Origin: Flavobacteriales bacterium
GTDB lineage: Bacteria; Bacteroidota; Bacteroidia; Flavobacteriales; Flavobacteriaceae
Length of the DNA: 6,219 nt
Direction of reading: 5' to 3'
NCBI GenBank assembly: GCA_027008965.1
Contig: JALVDN010000002.1
Location: 1 to 6,219 of the forward strand
The notes under the pieces were generated by a model. That model saw nothing but the letters and a program-made list of their open reading frames with translations. It was not told the DNA's origin and ran no database searches. Below, piece after piece: positions 1 to 5,406 of this stretch. Both the position numbers and the translations under genes were made by a program. How positions within the stretch are numbered: the first letter of the stretch is position 1; the number at the start of each line of letters is the position of its first letter.

Positions 1-1
1 A

Positions 2-778
2 ACTTTGGAACAAACCGTTTCCATAGCCGACAAGATGATGGAAAACGGTCAATATGCATCCGCGCTTAAATATTATCAAAGGGCACAGTTTTTCGGTACA
101 CGTGACACCTATCACCTCATCAACGGAAAACTCGGTGATGCCTATTTTTTTAACAGCCAATTTGATAAGGCCTACCAAATGTATACTACGGCCTACGGGC
201 TTGAAACCGATGATTCCTTGAAAACCGAATGGTTTCTTAAAAAGGTATCTTCTCTCCTGATGCAAAAAAAATTCAAGTTGGCATTATTGGAGCTCTACAA
301 TTTTAACGGAAAAACCTTCGGACAACAACAACGGAACCTTTTTCTTCTCAAAGCCACGGCCTACTATGGAATGCATGATTTCCAACATGCCGAAAAAAAT
401 TTCTTGGCCCTTGTTCCCGCTAGTGACTCACTCAAACGTGAACAAATACATCAATGGATGACTTCTCCCAAATTGAACCGTCCCCATCCCGAAACGGCTT
501 TTTGGTTGAGTATTTTCATCCCCGGCGCCGGACAAATTTATGCAGGAGATTGGAAAAACGGAATCAACTCATTTGTGCTCAATGCCACATTGGCCTATTT
601 CTTTTTAAAAGTATCCTTTGAATATACCTTGGTAGATGCCATGGCATCCATACTTCCTTGGTTTCAGCGATACTACATGGGTGGATATCAACGCGCCAAA
701 CAAACAGCCGAACGCAAGCGTCAGCAAAACCGTAGTGAAATATACCGGAAAGTTTTCCAAACCCTGCAAGCCCCTTGA
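2..778 (+). CDS. TPR-like protein with C-terminal PGAGQxYxG membrane segment (5' truncated)
   Basis: The reading frame is open from base 2 to a TGA at 776-778. The first possible start is a TTG at base 5, but the protein begins inside a helical repeat with no signal peptide, so the real start is most likely upstream of the window. Numbering from the TTG, residues 1-150 are helical and TPR-like (NGQYASALKYYQRA, then NSQFDKAYQMYTTAYGL and HDFQHAEKNFLALV), with three or four degenerate repeats. Residues about 163-225 are hydrophobic and contain IPGAGQIYAGDWKNG (171-185), a motif type seen in small membrane proteins with a TM2-like or DUF5683-like end. A basic tail (QRAKQTAERKRQQNR) follows. The family pattern suggests an inner-membrane-anchored scaffold, but I cannot name a function. 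One base separates its stop from the next start, so the two genes are probably one transcript with coupled translation. Confidence 0.82.
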   Translation, partial: TLEQTVSIADKMMENGQYASALKYYQRAQFFGTRDTYHLINGKLGDAYFFNSQFDKAYQMYTTAYGLETDDSLKTEWFLKKVSSLLMQKKFKLALLELYNFNGKTFGQQQRNLFLLKATAYYGMHDFQHAEKNFLALVPASDSLKREQIHQWMTSPKLNRPHPETAFWLSIFIPGAGQIYAGDWKNGINSFVLNATLAYFFLKVSFEYTLVDAMASILPWFQRYYMGGYQRAKQTAERKRQQNRSEIYRKVFQTLQAP

Positions 779-779
779 C

Positions 780-1649
780 ATGAAAAAAATCATAAGCCTG
801 ATCGGGTTGATGTGGATTTTTCAAGCCGGTGCGCAAACAGGAAATTTTCTGACTCCGGGCACAACCGATTATGATATTTTAATGGATATTCACCGGTTCC
901 GTTTTTCTGAAATGCAACAAAAAATTGAAAAATACAACGCCAAAAATTCACCCGTTTATCCCTTTTTAAAAGTGAATTATTATTGGTGGATGATGGTCAC
1001 CTCACCCGATGAAAAATCCTATGCCGACTCCTTGGAAAACGCACTCAACCAAACCGATAAACGCATCAAAGAATATCCGGAGGACACTTACCGCCTGATT
1101 CTTATGCTCAATCAAGGATACCGGTTCCGATGGGCTTTTAAAAAAGCCGATTATTTAGATGCATTGATACATGCCAAAAGAATTTTTTCTCCCATCAAAT
1201 ATGCTTTGGATCATGCACACCTGTCGCCTTATTATAAACTCACCTCCGCTATCTATCTTTTCTCGGTAGGTTATGGAAAAAACGAGTATTGGTATCTCTA
1301 TCCCTACTTTCTGCTCATCCCTCCGGGCGACGAGCAAAAAGGACTACAATGGCTCAAGGAATTGGCATCGCATCCTTATGAACTTATTTCGGACGAAGCA
1401 CGCTACACCCTTCTGCGCATATACAAGGATATCTACAAAGAATATGACATCGCCTACCGGTATGCATATAAACTTACTGCCCGGCAACCCGCCAATCTGT
1501 TCTACCTCGCCCTCTATCTTCAATTGGCCGAAAAGACCGGAAAACTCACTGCGGAAGAAGAAAAAAAGTATTTTGAAACCCTTCATCACACCCGGTTTGT
1601 TTCACCCGCCCAACAAAAATTTTTCTCTCATTGGCGAAACATACAATAG
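780..1649 (+). CDS. Secreted helix-rich protein of unknown function
   Basis: This gene encodes 289 residues. The ATG at 780 is preferred over the in-frame ATG at 636 because it begins a good signal peptide (MKKIISLIGLMWIFQAGA, likely cut after A18 in AGA|QT) and avoids a 140-base overlap with the preceding gene. The mature part is almost wholly alpha-helical and rich in Tyr, Trp and Lys. Segments such as SYADSLENALNQTDKRIKEYP and KADYLDALIHAKRIF look like degenerate TPR or Sel1-type helices, but no clear catalytic motif is present. There is no lipobox cysteine, so a soluble periplasmic protein is more likely than a lipoprotein. It follows the TPR and membrane protein by a single base, which suggests the pair acts in the same envelope process. 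I do not recognise a named family. Confidence 0.85.
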   Translation: MKKIISLIGLMWIFQAGAQTGNFLTPGTTDYDILMDIHRFRFSEMQQKIEKYNAKNSPVYPFLKVNYYWWMMVTSPDEKSYADSLENALNQTDKRIKEYPEDTYRLILMLNQGYRFRWAFKKADYLDALIHAKRIFSPIKYALDHAHLSPYYKLTSAIYLFSVGYGKNEYWYLYPYFLLIPPGDEQKGLQWLKELASHPYELISDEARYTLLRIYKDIYKEYDIAYRYAYKLTARQPANLFYLALYLQLAEKTGKLTAEEEKKYFETLHHTRFVSPAQQKFFSHWRNIQ

Positions 1650-1670
1650 TTTTTGTAAATAGCTTTTTAA

Positions 1671-1766
1671 AGCAAGAAAGGAGTCAAGCCACCAACGGCT
1701 CGCAACCCGCCGGCTCGCCGTTGGGTCTTGACCGCGCTCCGGCGAGCCTTCAAGCCCTTCCTTGCT
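1671..1766. repeat. Nested inverted repeat just after the secreted-protein gene
   Basis: The outer arms AGCAAGAAAGG (1671-1681) and CCTTCCTTGCT (1756-1766) pair with one mismatch. Inside them GTCAAG (1683-1688) pairs with CTTGAC (1727-1732), and CCAACGGC (1692-1699) pairs perfectly with GCCGTTGG (1717-1724). The inner stem is a strong GC-rich hairpin with a 17-base loop. It begins 21 bases after the upstream stop codon and could shape the 3' end of that transcript, but no run of T follows, so it is not a standard intrinsic terminator. Confidence 0.6.
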
Positions 1767-1798
1767 ATATCCCAAACCGGGCTTTTTGTCTCGCCTCC

Positions 1799-1847
1799 GG
1801 CTCCGTGAACCACCCTGCGGGCGTTTCACTCCGCCACTCCGGGAGCC
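1799..1847. repeat. Imperfect hairpin in the GC-rich tract
   Basis: GGCTCC (1799-1804) pairs with GGAGCC (1842-1847), and the directly adjoining GTGAA (1805-1809) can pair with TTCAC (1825-1829), leaving an unpaired 3' side at 1830-1841. This fold is a weaker candidate than the one at 1671-1766, and part of it may be chance in GC-rich sequence. Confidence 0.35.
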
Positions 1848-1907
1848 ATCGGCTTCCTGAAATCCAAACCCAAAGCCACGCCTTGTCTCCCTCCGTGACT
1901 TCGCAAG

Positions 1908-2010
1908 CCGGCCCGCCTCCGCTCAAGCTCCGGCGTGCGTCTTGCTTCGTGCGCCTCCAAGCCCTTCGCCCTCCGCTTCGCTCCGGGCTCCGGTCTTGTC
2001 GGCGGGCCGG
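1908..2010. repeat. 10-bp perfect inverted repeat, widely spaced
   Basis: CCGGCCCGCC (1908-1917) is the exact reverse complement of GGCGGGCCGG (2001-2010), 83 bases apart. The C-rich stretch between the arms holds five of the 11 CTCCG copies. The pairing could close a large domain of a structured RNA, or simply mark the ends of one module of the repeat tract. Confidence 0.4.
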
Positions 2011-2146
2011 TGAGCCGGACAAAGCCGTCTCACCTCTTGCGGCGGGAGAGCCTGCGACTAAAAGCTTGTCTCCCCGCGGAAATATTTTACTCTAACTTGT
2101 CACCTCAAACACATGCAAGAAGTCTCTTTTCATCCAATAAATGCTT

Positions 2147-2268
2147 GAGATTTCTCAGTCGTTCATTTCGTTCACTCCTTCGAAATGACACACTCTCCTA
2201 CAATAAAATCAGTAGCACTCTGTCATTCCGAGCGAGTTCCGGCGCAAGCCGGAACGACGAGGAATCTC
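2147..2268. repeat. Paired palindromic element, copy A (BIME-like)
   Basis: Two related elements face each other across a 30-base spacer. A1 (2147-2190) reads GAGATTTCTCAGTCGTT, then a 10-base core, then ACTCCTTCGAAATGACA. A2 (2221-2268) begins TGTCATTCCGAGCGA and ends ACGAGGAATCTC, and is A1's relative in the opposite orientation. A2 carries an internal perfect 8-bp hairpin, GTTCCGGC with loop GCAA and GCCGGAAC. The whole unit could fold as one large hairpin or as two small ones. From memory, the GTCATTCCG/GGAATCTC type is widespread between genes in Bacteroidota and other phyla; I cannot check copy number here. Confidence 0.85.
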
Positions 2269-2285
2269 ATTCTTTTATGTAAATA

Positions 2286-2392
2286 GAGATTTCTCAGTCG
2301 TTGCTTCGCAACTCCTTCGAAATGACAAGCCCTCCTAAAATAAAATCAGTAGTGCCATGTCATTCCGACGAAGCGAAGCGATGAGGAATCTC
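2286..2392. repeat. Paired palindromic element, copy B (BIME-like)
   Basis: This is a second copy of the unit that starts 139 bases upstream. B1 (2286-2327) has exactly the same 17-base ends as A1 but a different 8-base core that forms a hairpin (GTTGC, loop TTC, GCAAC). The spacer 2328-2357 is also 30 bases and matches the copy A spacer at 22 of 30 positions, including the shared block AATAAAATCAGTAG. B2 (2358-2392) begins TGTCATTCCGA and ends GAGGAATCTC, with a GAAGC direct-repeat core. Only 17 AT-rich bases (2269-2285) separate the copies. Confidence 0.85.
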
Positions 2393-2401
2393 CGCGCCGG
2401 C

Positions 2402-2549
2402 GGGCGCAGTGATATCCTTTTGAAGCCCCGCCGGATTTTTGGCCACGGCGAGGAGGCTCCGATCCACGACGAGGAGACCCCGCAGCCGTGCTTTGCCAAA
2501 AACCGAGCGGGGCGAAAAAGATTTAAACGGAGCACGCCATAAGGCGCCC
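2402..2549. repeat. Long GC-rich imperfect inverted repeat
   Basis: A nearly continuous stem can be drawn: GCCCCGC (2425-2431) with GCGGGGC (2507-2513), CGG (2432-2434) with CCG (2503-2505), TTTTTGGC (2436-2443) with GCCAAAAA (2495-2502), and CACGGC (2444-2449) with GCCGTG (2485-2490). That is 24 pairs with small bulges. ATCCTTTT (2414-2421) pairs with AAAAAGAT (2515-2522) with one mismatch, and GGGCGC (2402-2407) with GCGCCC (2544-2549) can close the outside. The loop is about 2450-2484. It directly follows copy B and ends 57 bases before the ccoI -7 box. Open frames crossing it look like non-coding sequence. It is likely a dispersed intergenic repeat, and possibly a transcription barrier between the two gene groups. 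Confidence 0.65.
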
Positions 2550-2606
2550 TGAAAAATTAAAAAACATAAAAACTTTTCTTGAGATTTTAAATTGGATAGG
2601 AAAAAC

Positions 2607-2614
2607 TAACTTTG
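2607..2614 (+). promoter_or_regulatory. Bacteroidota-type promoter -7 box for ccoI
   Basis: TAACTTTG is a perfect match to the TAnnTTTG box of the Bacteroidota primary sigma factor. It sits in an AT-rich stretch after the repeat stack and ends 7 bases before the ATG of ccoI. The usual distance from this box to the start of transcription would give a transcript with almost no leader. No -33 TTG lies at the usual spacing: the nearest are at 2579-2581 (25 bases upstream) and 2592-2594 (12 bases upstream). Confidence 0.6.
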
Positions 2615-2621
2615 CGGAGTG

Positions 2622-5033
2622 ATGAAAAAGGAGGAAAAACTCACTTGCTATCATTGCGGTTTGGAAATGCATCCGTCGGAGGCCATTTGGCATGACGGAA
2701 AACCCTTTTGCTGCAACGGGTGCAAAACGGTGTATGAAATTTTGAACCGGCATGATTTGTCGCAATACTATACCATTGTTGAACAACCCGGGACCAAGGC
2801 CGAAAATATTGAAGCGGGAGATGAAAAATTTGCTTATTTGGATAATCCTGAAATTGCGGAAAAACTTTTGGAATTCAATGACGGCAATACGCATGTTGTT
2901 TCGTTTTATATCCCGAATATTCATTGTGCTTCATGTATTTGGGTTTTGGAACATTTGGAAAAACTGAATCCGGGCATCAAGCATTCGGAAGTGAATTTTC
3001 CTGCTAAAACTGTGCGTATTACTTATTCGGCGGCGGAAACAAGCTTAAGAAAGGTAGTGGAAACACTGCATTCCATTGCTTATACGCCACATATCAGCTT
3101 GGAAGATTTGGACAAGAAAAAGCCAGGAGGTTCAAATGATTTGTTGACCAAGTTGGCCGTGGCGGGTTTTGCTTTCGGTAATATTATGCTGATGGCCATT
3201 CCCGAGTATGTGCAGTCGGAAGGTTATTGGATTGAGAGATTTGCTCCGCTTTTCAGATGGATCAGTTTTTTTCTTTCGTTGCCTGTGGTGCTTTATTCGG
3301 CACGTGACTACTATGTGTCGGCTTACAAGGGTTTAAAAAACAAAATCATCAGTGCCGACATATTGTTGGCATTGGGGATAGCTATTCTTTTTTTGTGGAG
3401 TACTTATGAAATTGTTTCGGATCAGGGTCAGGGTTATTTTGACAGTTTGGCGGGTTTGGTTTTTTTCTTATTGGTTGGAAAATATTTTCAACAGATCACC
3501 TATAAGCATCTTTCTTTTGAACGGGATTACAAATCCTATTTTCCTATAGCTGTTACAAAACTCAACGGCGAAAAAGAAGAAATTATTGAAATCAAAGATA
3601 TACGCCCGGGTGACCGTCTGCTTATTCGCAATAATGAAATTATTCCTGTTGACGGCATTATTCTCAAAAACAAAGCTTTGGTGGACTATAGTTTTGTGAC
3701 GGGAGAATCGCTTCCTGTGGAAAAAAACCCGGGCGAAAAAGTATTGGCCGGCGGAAAACAAATTGGGAATTTTATTGAACTGAAAGCCGAAAGCCGGGTG
3801 GACAACAGTTATTTGACCAAACTTTGGAGCAGGGAAACTTTTAGTAAAGACAAAAAAAGACTGAAAAACATCACGGACAATGTTTCAAAGTATTTCACGG
3901 TTGCGGTCATTAGTTTGGCTATTGCGGCGGGAGTTTATTGGTATCTTAAAGGCGGACTTGCCATAGCCATTTGGATCATGACGGCCGTTTTGATTGTGGC
4001 TTGTCCATGTGCATTATCCCTGGCGGCTCCCTTTGCATTCGGTAATATCTTGCGCAAATTCGGACAAGTGGGATTCTATCTCAAAAATGAGAGCGTTCTG
4101 GAAGATTTGACTGAAATAGATACGATTATTTTTGACAAAACCGGAACCTTGACTATACAAGAAAAATATGATTTGACTTGGGAGGGAGAACCGCTGAGTG
4201 AAACCGACAAGATGGTATTAAAATCCATGGTAAAAACATCCAATCATCCCTTCAGCAAGCTGATTTATAAGTATTTGAAGGATGTAGGTGTGGTAGAATT
4301 GGAATATGTTGAAGAGATTGCGGGAAAGGGTATTATTGCTTTTTATAAAAACAAAACCTATAAATTGGGTTCGGCTTCATACACCGGGGCTCCTGCGGGA
4401 AATGTAGATTCTGAAACTTGGTTTCATGATGGAGAAAAACTCCGGGGGAAATTCATTTTTAAGGCCCAATATAGAGAAGGGCTTGACCAACTCTTTGAAA
4501 AACTGAAAAAAAGATATGAGATTTATATTTTATCCGGCGATAATCCGGGAGAAAAAGAACAATTAAAACAAATTTTACCTGCAGGAATCCCTATGTTTTT
4601 CAATCAATCCGTGCATGACAAAACAAATTTTATTAAAGACTTACAAAGTAAAGGTAAAAAGGTGATGATGTTGGGGGACGGATTGAATGATGCGGGCGCT
4701 TTGAAACAAAGCGAAGTAGGTGTGGCCATTGCTGAATCATCCAATGTATTCACCCCGGCAAGCGACGCCATTCTTCATGCAGAAAATCTTATTCAATTAA
4801 ACAGATTTTTAAAAATCGCCATACGCACAAAACATATCATCTATGCGGCCTATTTCTTTGCGCTGATATATAATATTATAGGTTTTTATTTTGCACTCAC
4901 CAACAGATTAACTCCTTTGGTTGCGGCAATTTTAATGCCGTTGAGCTCCATTTCAATTGTGATTTTTGTCACTTTTCTTACTAAAATGCTCTTTCAAATA
5001 GAAGTTGACTTTTTATCAAACAATGACAAATAA
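2622..5033 (+). CDS. ccoI: CcoI-type copper-transporting P1B ATPase for cbb3 oxidase
   Basis: This gene encodes 803 residues from ATG 2622; a GTG at 2619 is possible but less likely. CcoI/FixI ATPases move copper out of the cytoplasm for assembly of cbb3 oxidase. Domains in order: an N-terminal Cys cluster C9xxC12 and C30-C31xxC34 (the metal-binding domain typical of this subfamily); an HMA domain about 92-157 with C102xxC105; membrane helices about 174-193, 211-227, 245-262 and 271-290; actuator domain with T360-G-E-S; helices about 424-443 and 448-470 with the copper motif C461-P-C463; phosphorylation site D505-KTGT; nucleotide-binding H542-P; hinge G685-DGLND; and helices about 739-760 (Y750-N) and 766-786 (M772xxSS). 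All catalytic and transport residues are present, so the pump should be active. ccoS and ccoN follow, which fits the CcoI assignment over a CopA detoxification pump. The first half of the gene is clearly richer in G than C, unlike the genes upstream. Confidence 0.96.
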   Translation: MKKEEKLTCYHCGLEMHPSEAIWHDGKPFCCNGCKTVYEILNRHDLSQYYTIVEQPGTKAENIEAGDEKFAYLDNPEIAEKLLEFNDGNTHVVSFYIPNIHCASCIWVLEHLEKLNPGIKHSEVNFPAKTVRITYSAAETSLRKVVETLHSIAYTPHISLEDLDKKKPGGSNDLLTKLAVAGFAFGNIMLMAIPEYVQSEGYWIERFAPLFRWISFFLSLPVVLYSARDYYVSAYKGLKNKIISADILLALGIAILFLWSTYEIVSDQGQGYFDSLAGLVFFLLVGKYFQQITYKHLSFERDYKSYFPIAVTKLNGEKEEIIEIKDIRPGDRLLIRNNEIIPVDGIILKNKALVDYSFVTGESLPVEKNPGEKVLAGGKQIGNFIELKAESRVDNSYLTKLWSRETFSKDKKRLKNITDNVSKYFTVAVISLAIAAGVYWYLKGGLAIAIWIMTAVLIVACPCALSLAAPFAFGNILRKFGQVGFYLKNESVLEDLTEIDTIIFDKTGTLTIQEKYDLTWEGEPLSETDKMVLKSMVKTSNHPFSKLIYKYLKDVGVVELEYVEEIAGKGIIAFYKNKTYKLGSASYTGAPAGNVDSETWFHDGEKLRGKFIFKAQYREGLDQLFEKLKKRYEIYILSGDNPGEKEQLKQILPAGIPMFFNQSVHDKTNFIKDLQSKGKKVMMLGDGLNDAGALKQSEVGVAIAESSNVFTPASDAILHAENLIQLNRFLKIAIRTKHIIYAAYFFALIYNIIGFYFALTNRLTPLVAAILMPLSSISIVIFVTFLTKMLFQIEVDFLSNNDK

Positions 5034-5051
5034 GTTTTTTTATAAAAAACT
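5033..5051 (+). terminator. AT-rich hairpin at the ccoI stop codon
   Basis: AGTTTTTT (5033-5040) and AAAAAACT (5044-5051) are a perfect 8-bp inverted repeat with a 3-base loop, starting at the last base of the ccoI stop codon. With only one G-C pair the stem is weak and no T run follows it on the + strand, so termination here would be partial at best. Confidence 0.25.
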
Positions 5052-5073
5052 AACGAACGCTCTGTTACATATA

Positions 5074-5089
5074 TCACTTAAAGAAGTGA
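5074..5089. promoter_or_regulatory. 16-base dyad upstream of ccoS, possible operator
   Basis: TCACTTAAAGAAGTGA has perfect 6-base arms (TCACTT and AAGTGA) around a 4-base centre. Its overall size fits the binding site of a dimeric regulator such as a CRP/FNR-family protein, which often controls cbb3 oxidase genes, but it does not match the FNR consensus TTGATnnnnATCAA. It lies 60 bases upstream of the TACATTTG box. A weak RNA hairpin is the alternative. Confidence 0.3.
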
Positions 5090-5149
5090 ATTGTAAAATT
5101 TGTCGCATAAAACTGATATTTGTTATATTTTTCTTTCATAATATTTTTT

Positions 5150-5157
5150 TACATTTG
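5150..5157 (+). promoter_or_regulatory. Bacteroidota-type promoter -7 box upstream of ccoS
   Basis: TACATTTG matches TAnnTTTG perfectly within a very AT-rich gap. It ends 6 bases before an ATG at 5164, nearly the same geometry as the ccoI promoter, and 58 bases before the ccoS start. A TTTG at 5119-5122 is 27 bases upstream, too far for a normal -33 box. If active, it would let ccoS-ccoN be transcribed separately from ccoI. Confidence 0.45.
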
Positions 5158-5163
5158 TATGGC

Positions 5164-5211
5164 ATGAAAAAAATGCCTATTAATTATGAATTGCTAATTA
5201 CATGTTATTAA
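5164..5211 (+). CDS. Possible 15-residue leader peptide before ccoS
   Basis: A short ORF, ATG 5164 to TAA 5209-5211, would encode MKKMPINYELLITCY. It starts 6 bases after the TACATTTG box, where a near-leaderless transcript would begin, and stops 4 bases before the ccoS ATG. Ribosomes could therefore pass from it to ccoS by coupled reinitiation. The same frame is open back to 5005 without a credible gene. Nothing in the peptide suggests a function, and chance is a fair alternative in such AT-rich DNA. Confidence 0.22.
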   Translation: MKKMPINYELLITCY

Positions 5212-5215
5212 CTAC

Positions 5216-5404
5216 ATGAACATTTTATATTTAACCATATTTGTTAGTCTGATTTTAGCTATCACTTTTCTTATCATTTTTATTATTTCAAACAAGTCAG
5301 GACAATTTGAGGACACATACACGCCTTCAGTGCGCATGTTATTTGATGATGAAACAGGCTATAAAGAGTCCAAAAAAGAACAAACCGAAGACCAAAATAA
5401 ATAA
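5216..5404 (+). CDS. ccoS: CcoS, cbb3-type cytochrome oxidase assembly protein
   Basis: The gene encodes 62 residues, the usual size for this family. One N-terminal membrane helix (about residues 3-25, LYLTIFVSLILAITFLIIFII) is followed by the conserved family segment SGQFEDTYTPSVRMLFDD (28-45) and a charged tail. CcoS is an inner-membrane protein required for insertion of heme and copper cofactors into the catalytic subunit; without it the oxidase is made but inactive. Its stop is 2 bases from the ccoN start, so the two are almost certainly co-translated. The start is fixed by the helix and by the lack of another in-frame ATG nearby. No Shine-Dalgarno site is visible. Confidence 0.93.
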   Translation: MNILYLTIFVSLILAITFLIIFIISNKSGQFEDTYTPSVRMLFDDETGYKESKKEQTEDQNK

Positions 5405-5406
5405 TT

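Larger units (their letters stand above)
1671..2095. repeat. GC-rich, strand-biased non-coding tract
   Basis: By hand count, bases 1681-2040 contain 148 C and 90 G (66% GC), while sampled lines of the preceding genes are about 44% GC. The pentamer CTCCG occurs 11 times on the + strand between 1737 and 1992 and its complement CGGAG does not occur there. TTGTCTC recurs at 1786, 1883 and 2066, and CTCCGTGA at 1801 and 1891, suggesting a degenerate repeat of roughly 90-97 bases. Several inverted repeats are embedded (listed separately). Long open frames cross the tract on both strands, but their composition is that of non-coding GC-rich DNA (Arg, Pro, Ser, Ala, Gly runs), with no recognisable domain. 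It may be a dispersed repeat or a structured RNA region. Confidence 0.6.

Noticed and set aside
636..779. N-terminal extension of the secreted protein gene to ATG 636
   Set aside because: It would overlap the upstream gene by over 140 bases and bury the clear signal peptide that starts at 780.
1662..1673. GCTTTTTAAAGC as a terminator after the secreted protein gene
   Set aside because: The stem is only 5 bp with a 2-base loop and no T run after it.
1765..2022. 85-codon open frame on the - strand in the GC-rich tract
   Set aside because: It is a low-complexity Arg/Gly/Ser/Pro translation of the same tract; lack of stops is expected at 66% GC.
1631..2095. 154-codon open frame on the + strand across the GC-rich tract
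   Set aside because: It starts inside the preceding gene, its composition follows the C-rich DNA, it has no domain, and equally long frames are open on the other strand.
2147..2392. CRISPR array
   Set aside because: Repeats alternate in orientation, differ in core and have near-identical spacers, the opposite of a CRISPR layout.
2357..2542. 61-codon + strand frame through palindrome B2 and the long inverted repeat
   Set aside because: The translation is just the repeat sequence; the stem pairing explains the DNA better than a protein.
2628..2634. AAGGAGG, a perfect Shine-Dalgarno-like sequence
   Set aside because: It lies inside ccoI codons 3-5, downstream of the start; the next in-frame ATG (2667) is too far away, and Bacteroidota rarely use such sites.
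3468..3761. 97-codon - strand frame opposite ccoI
   Set aside because: It is antisense to a fully conserved ATPase region and has no promoter or recognisable domain.
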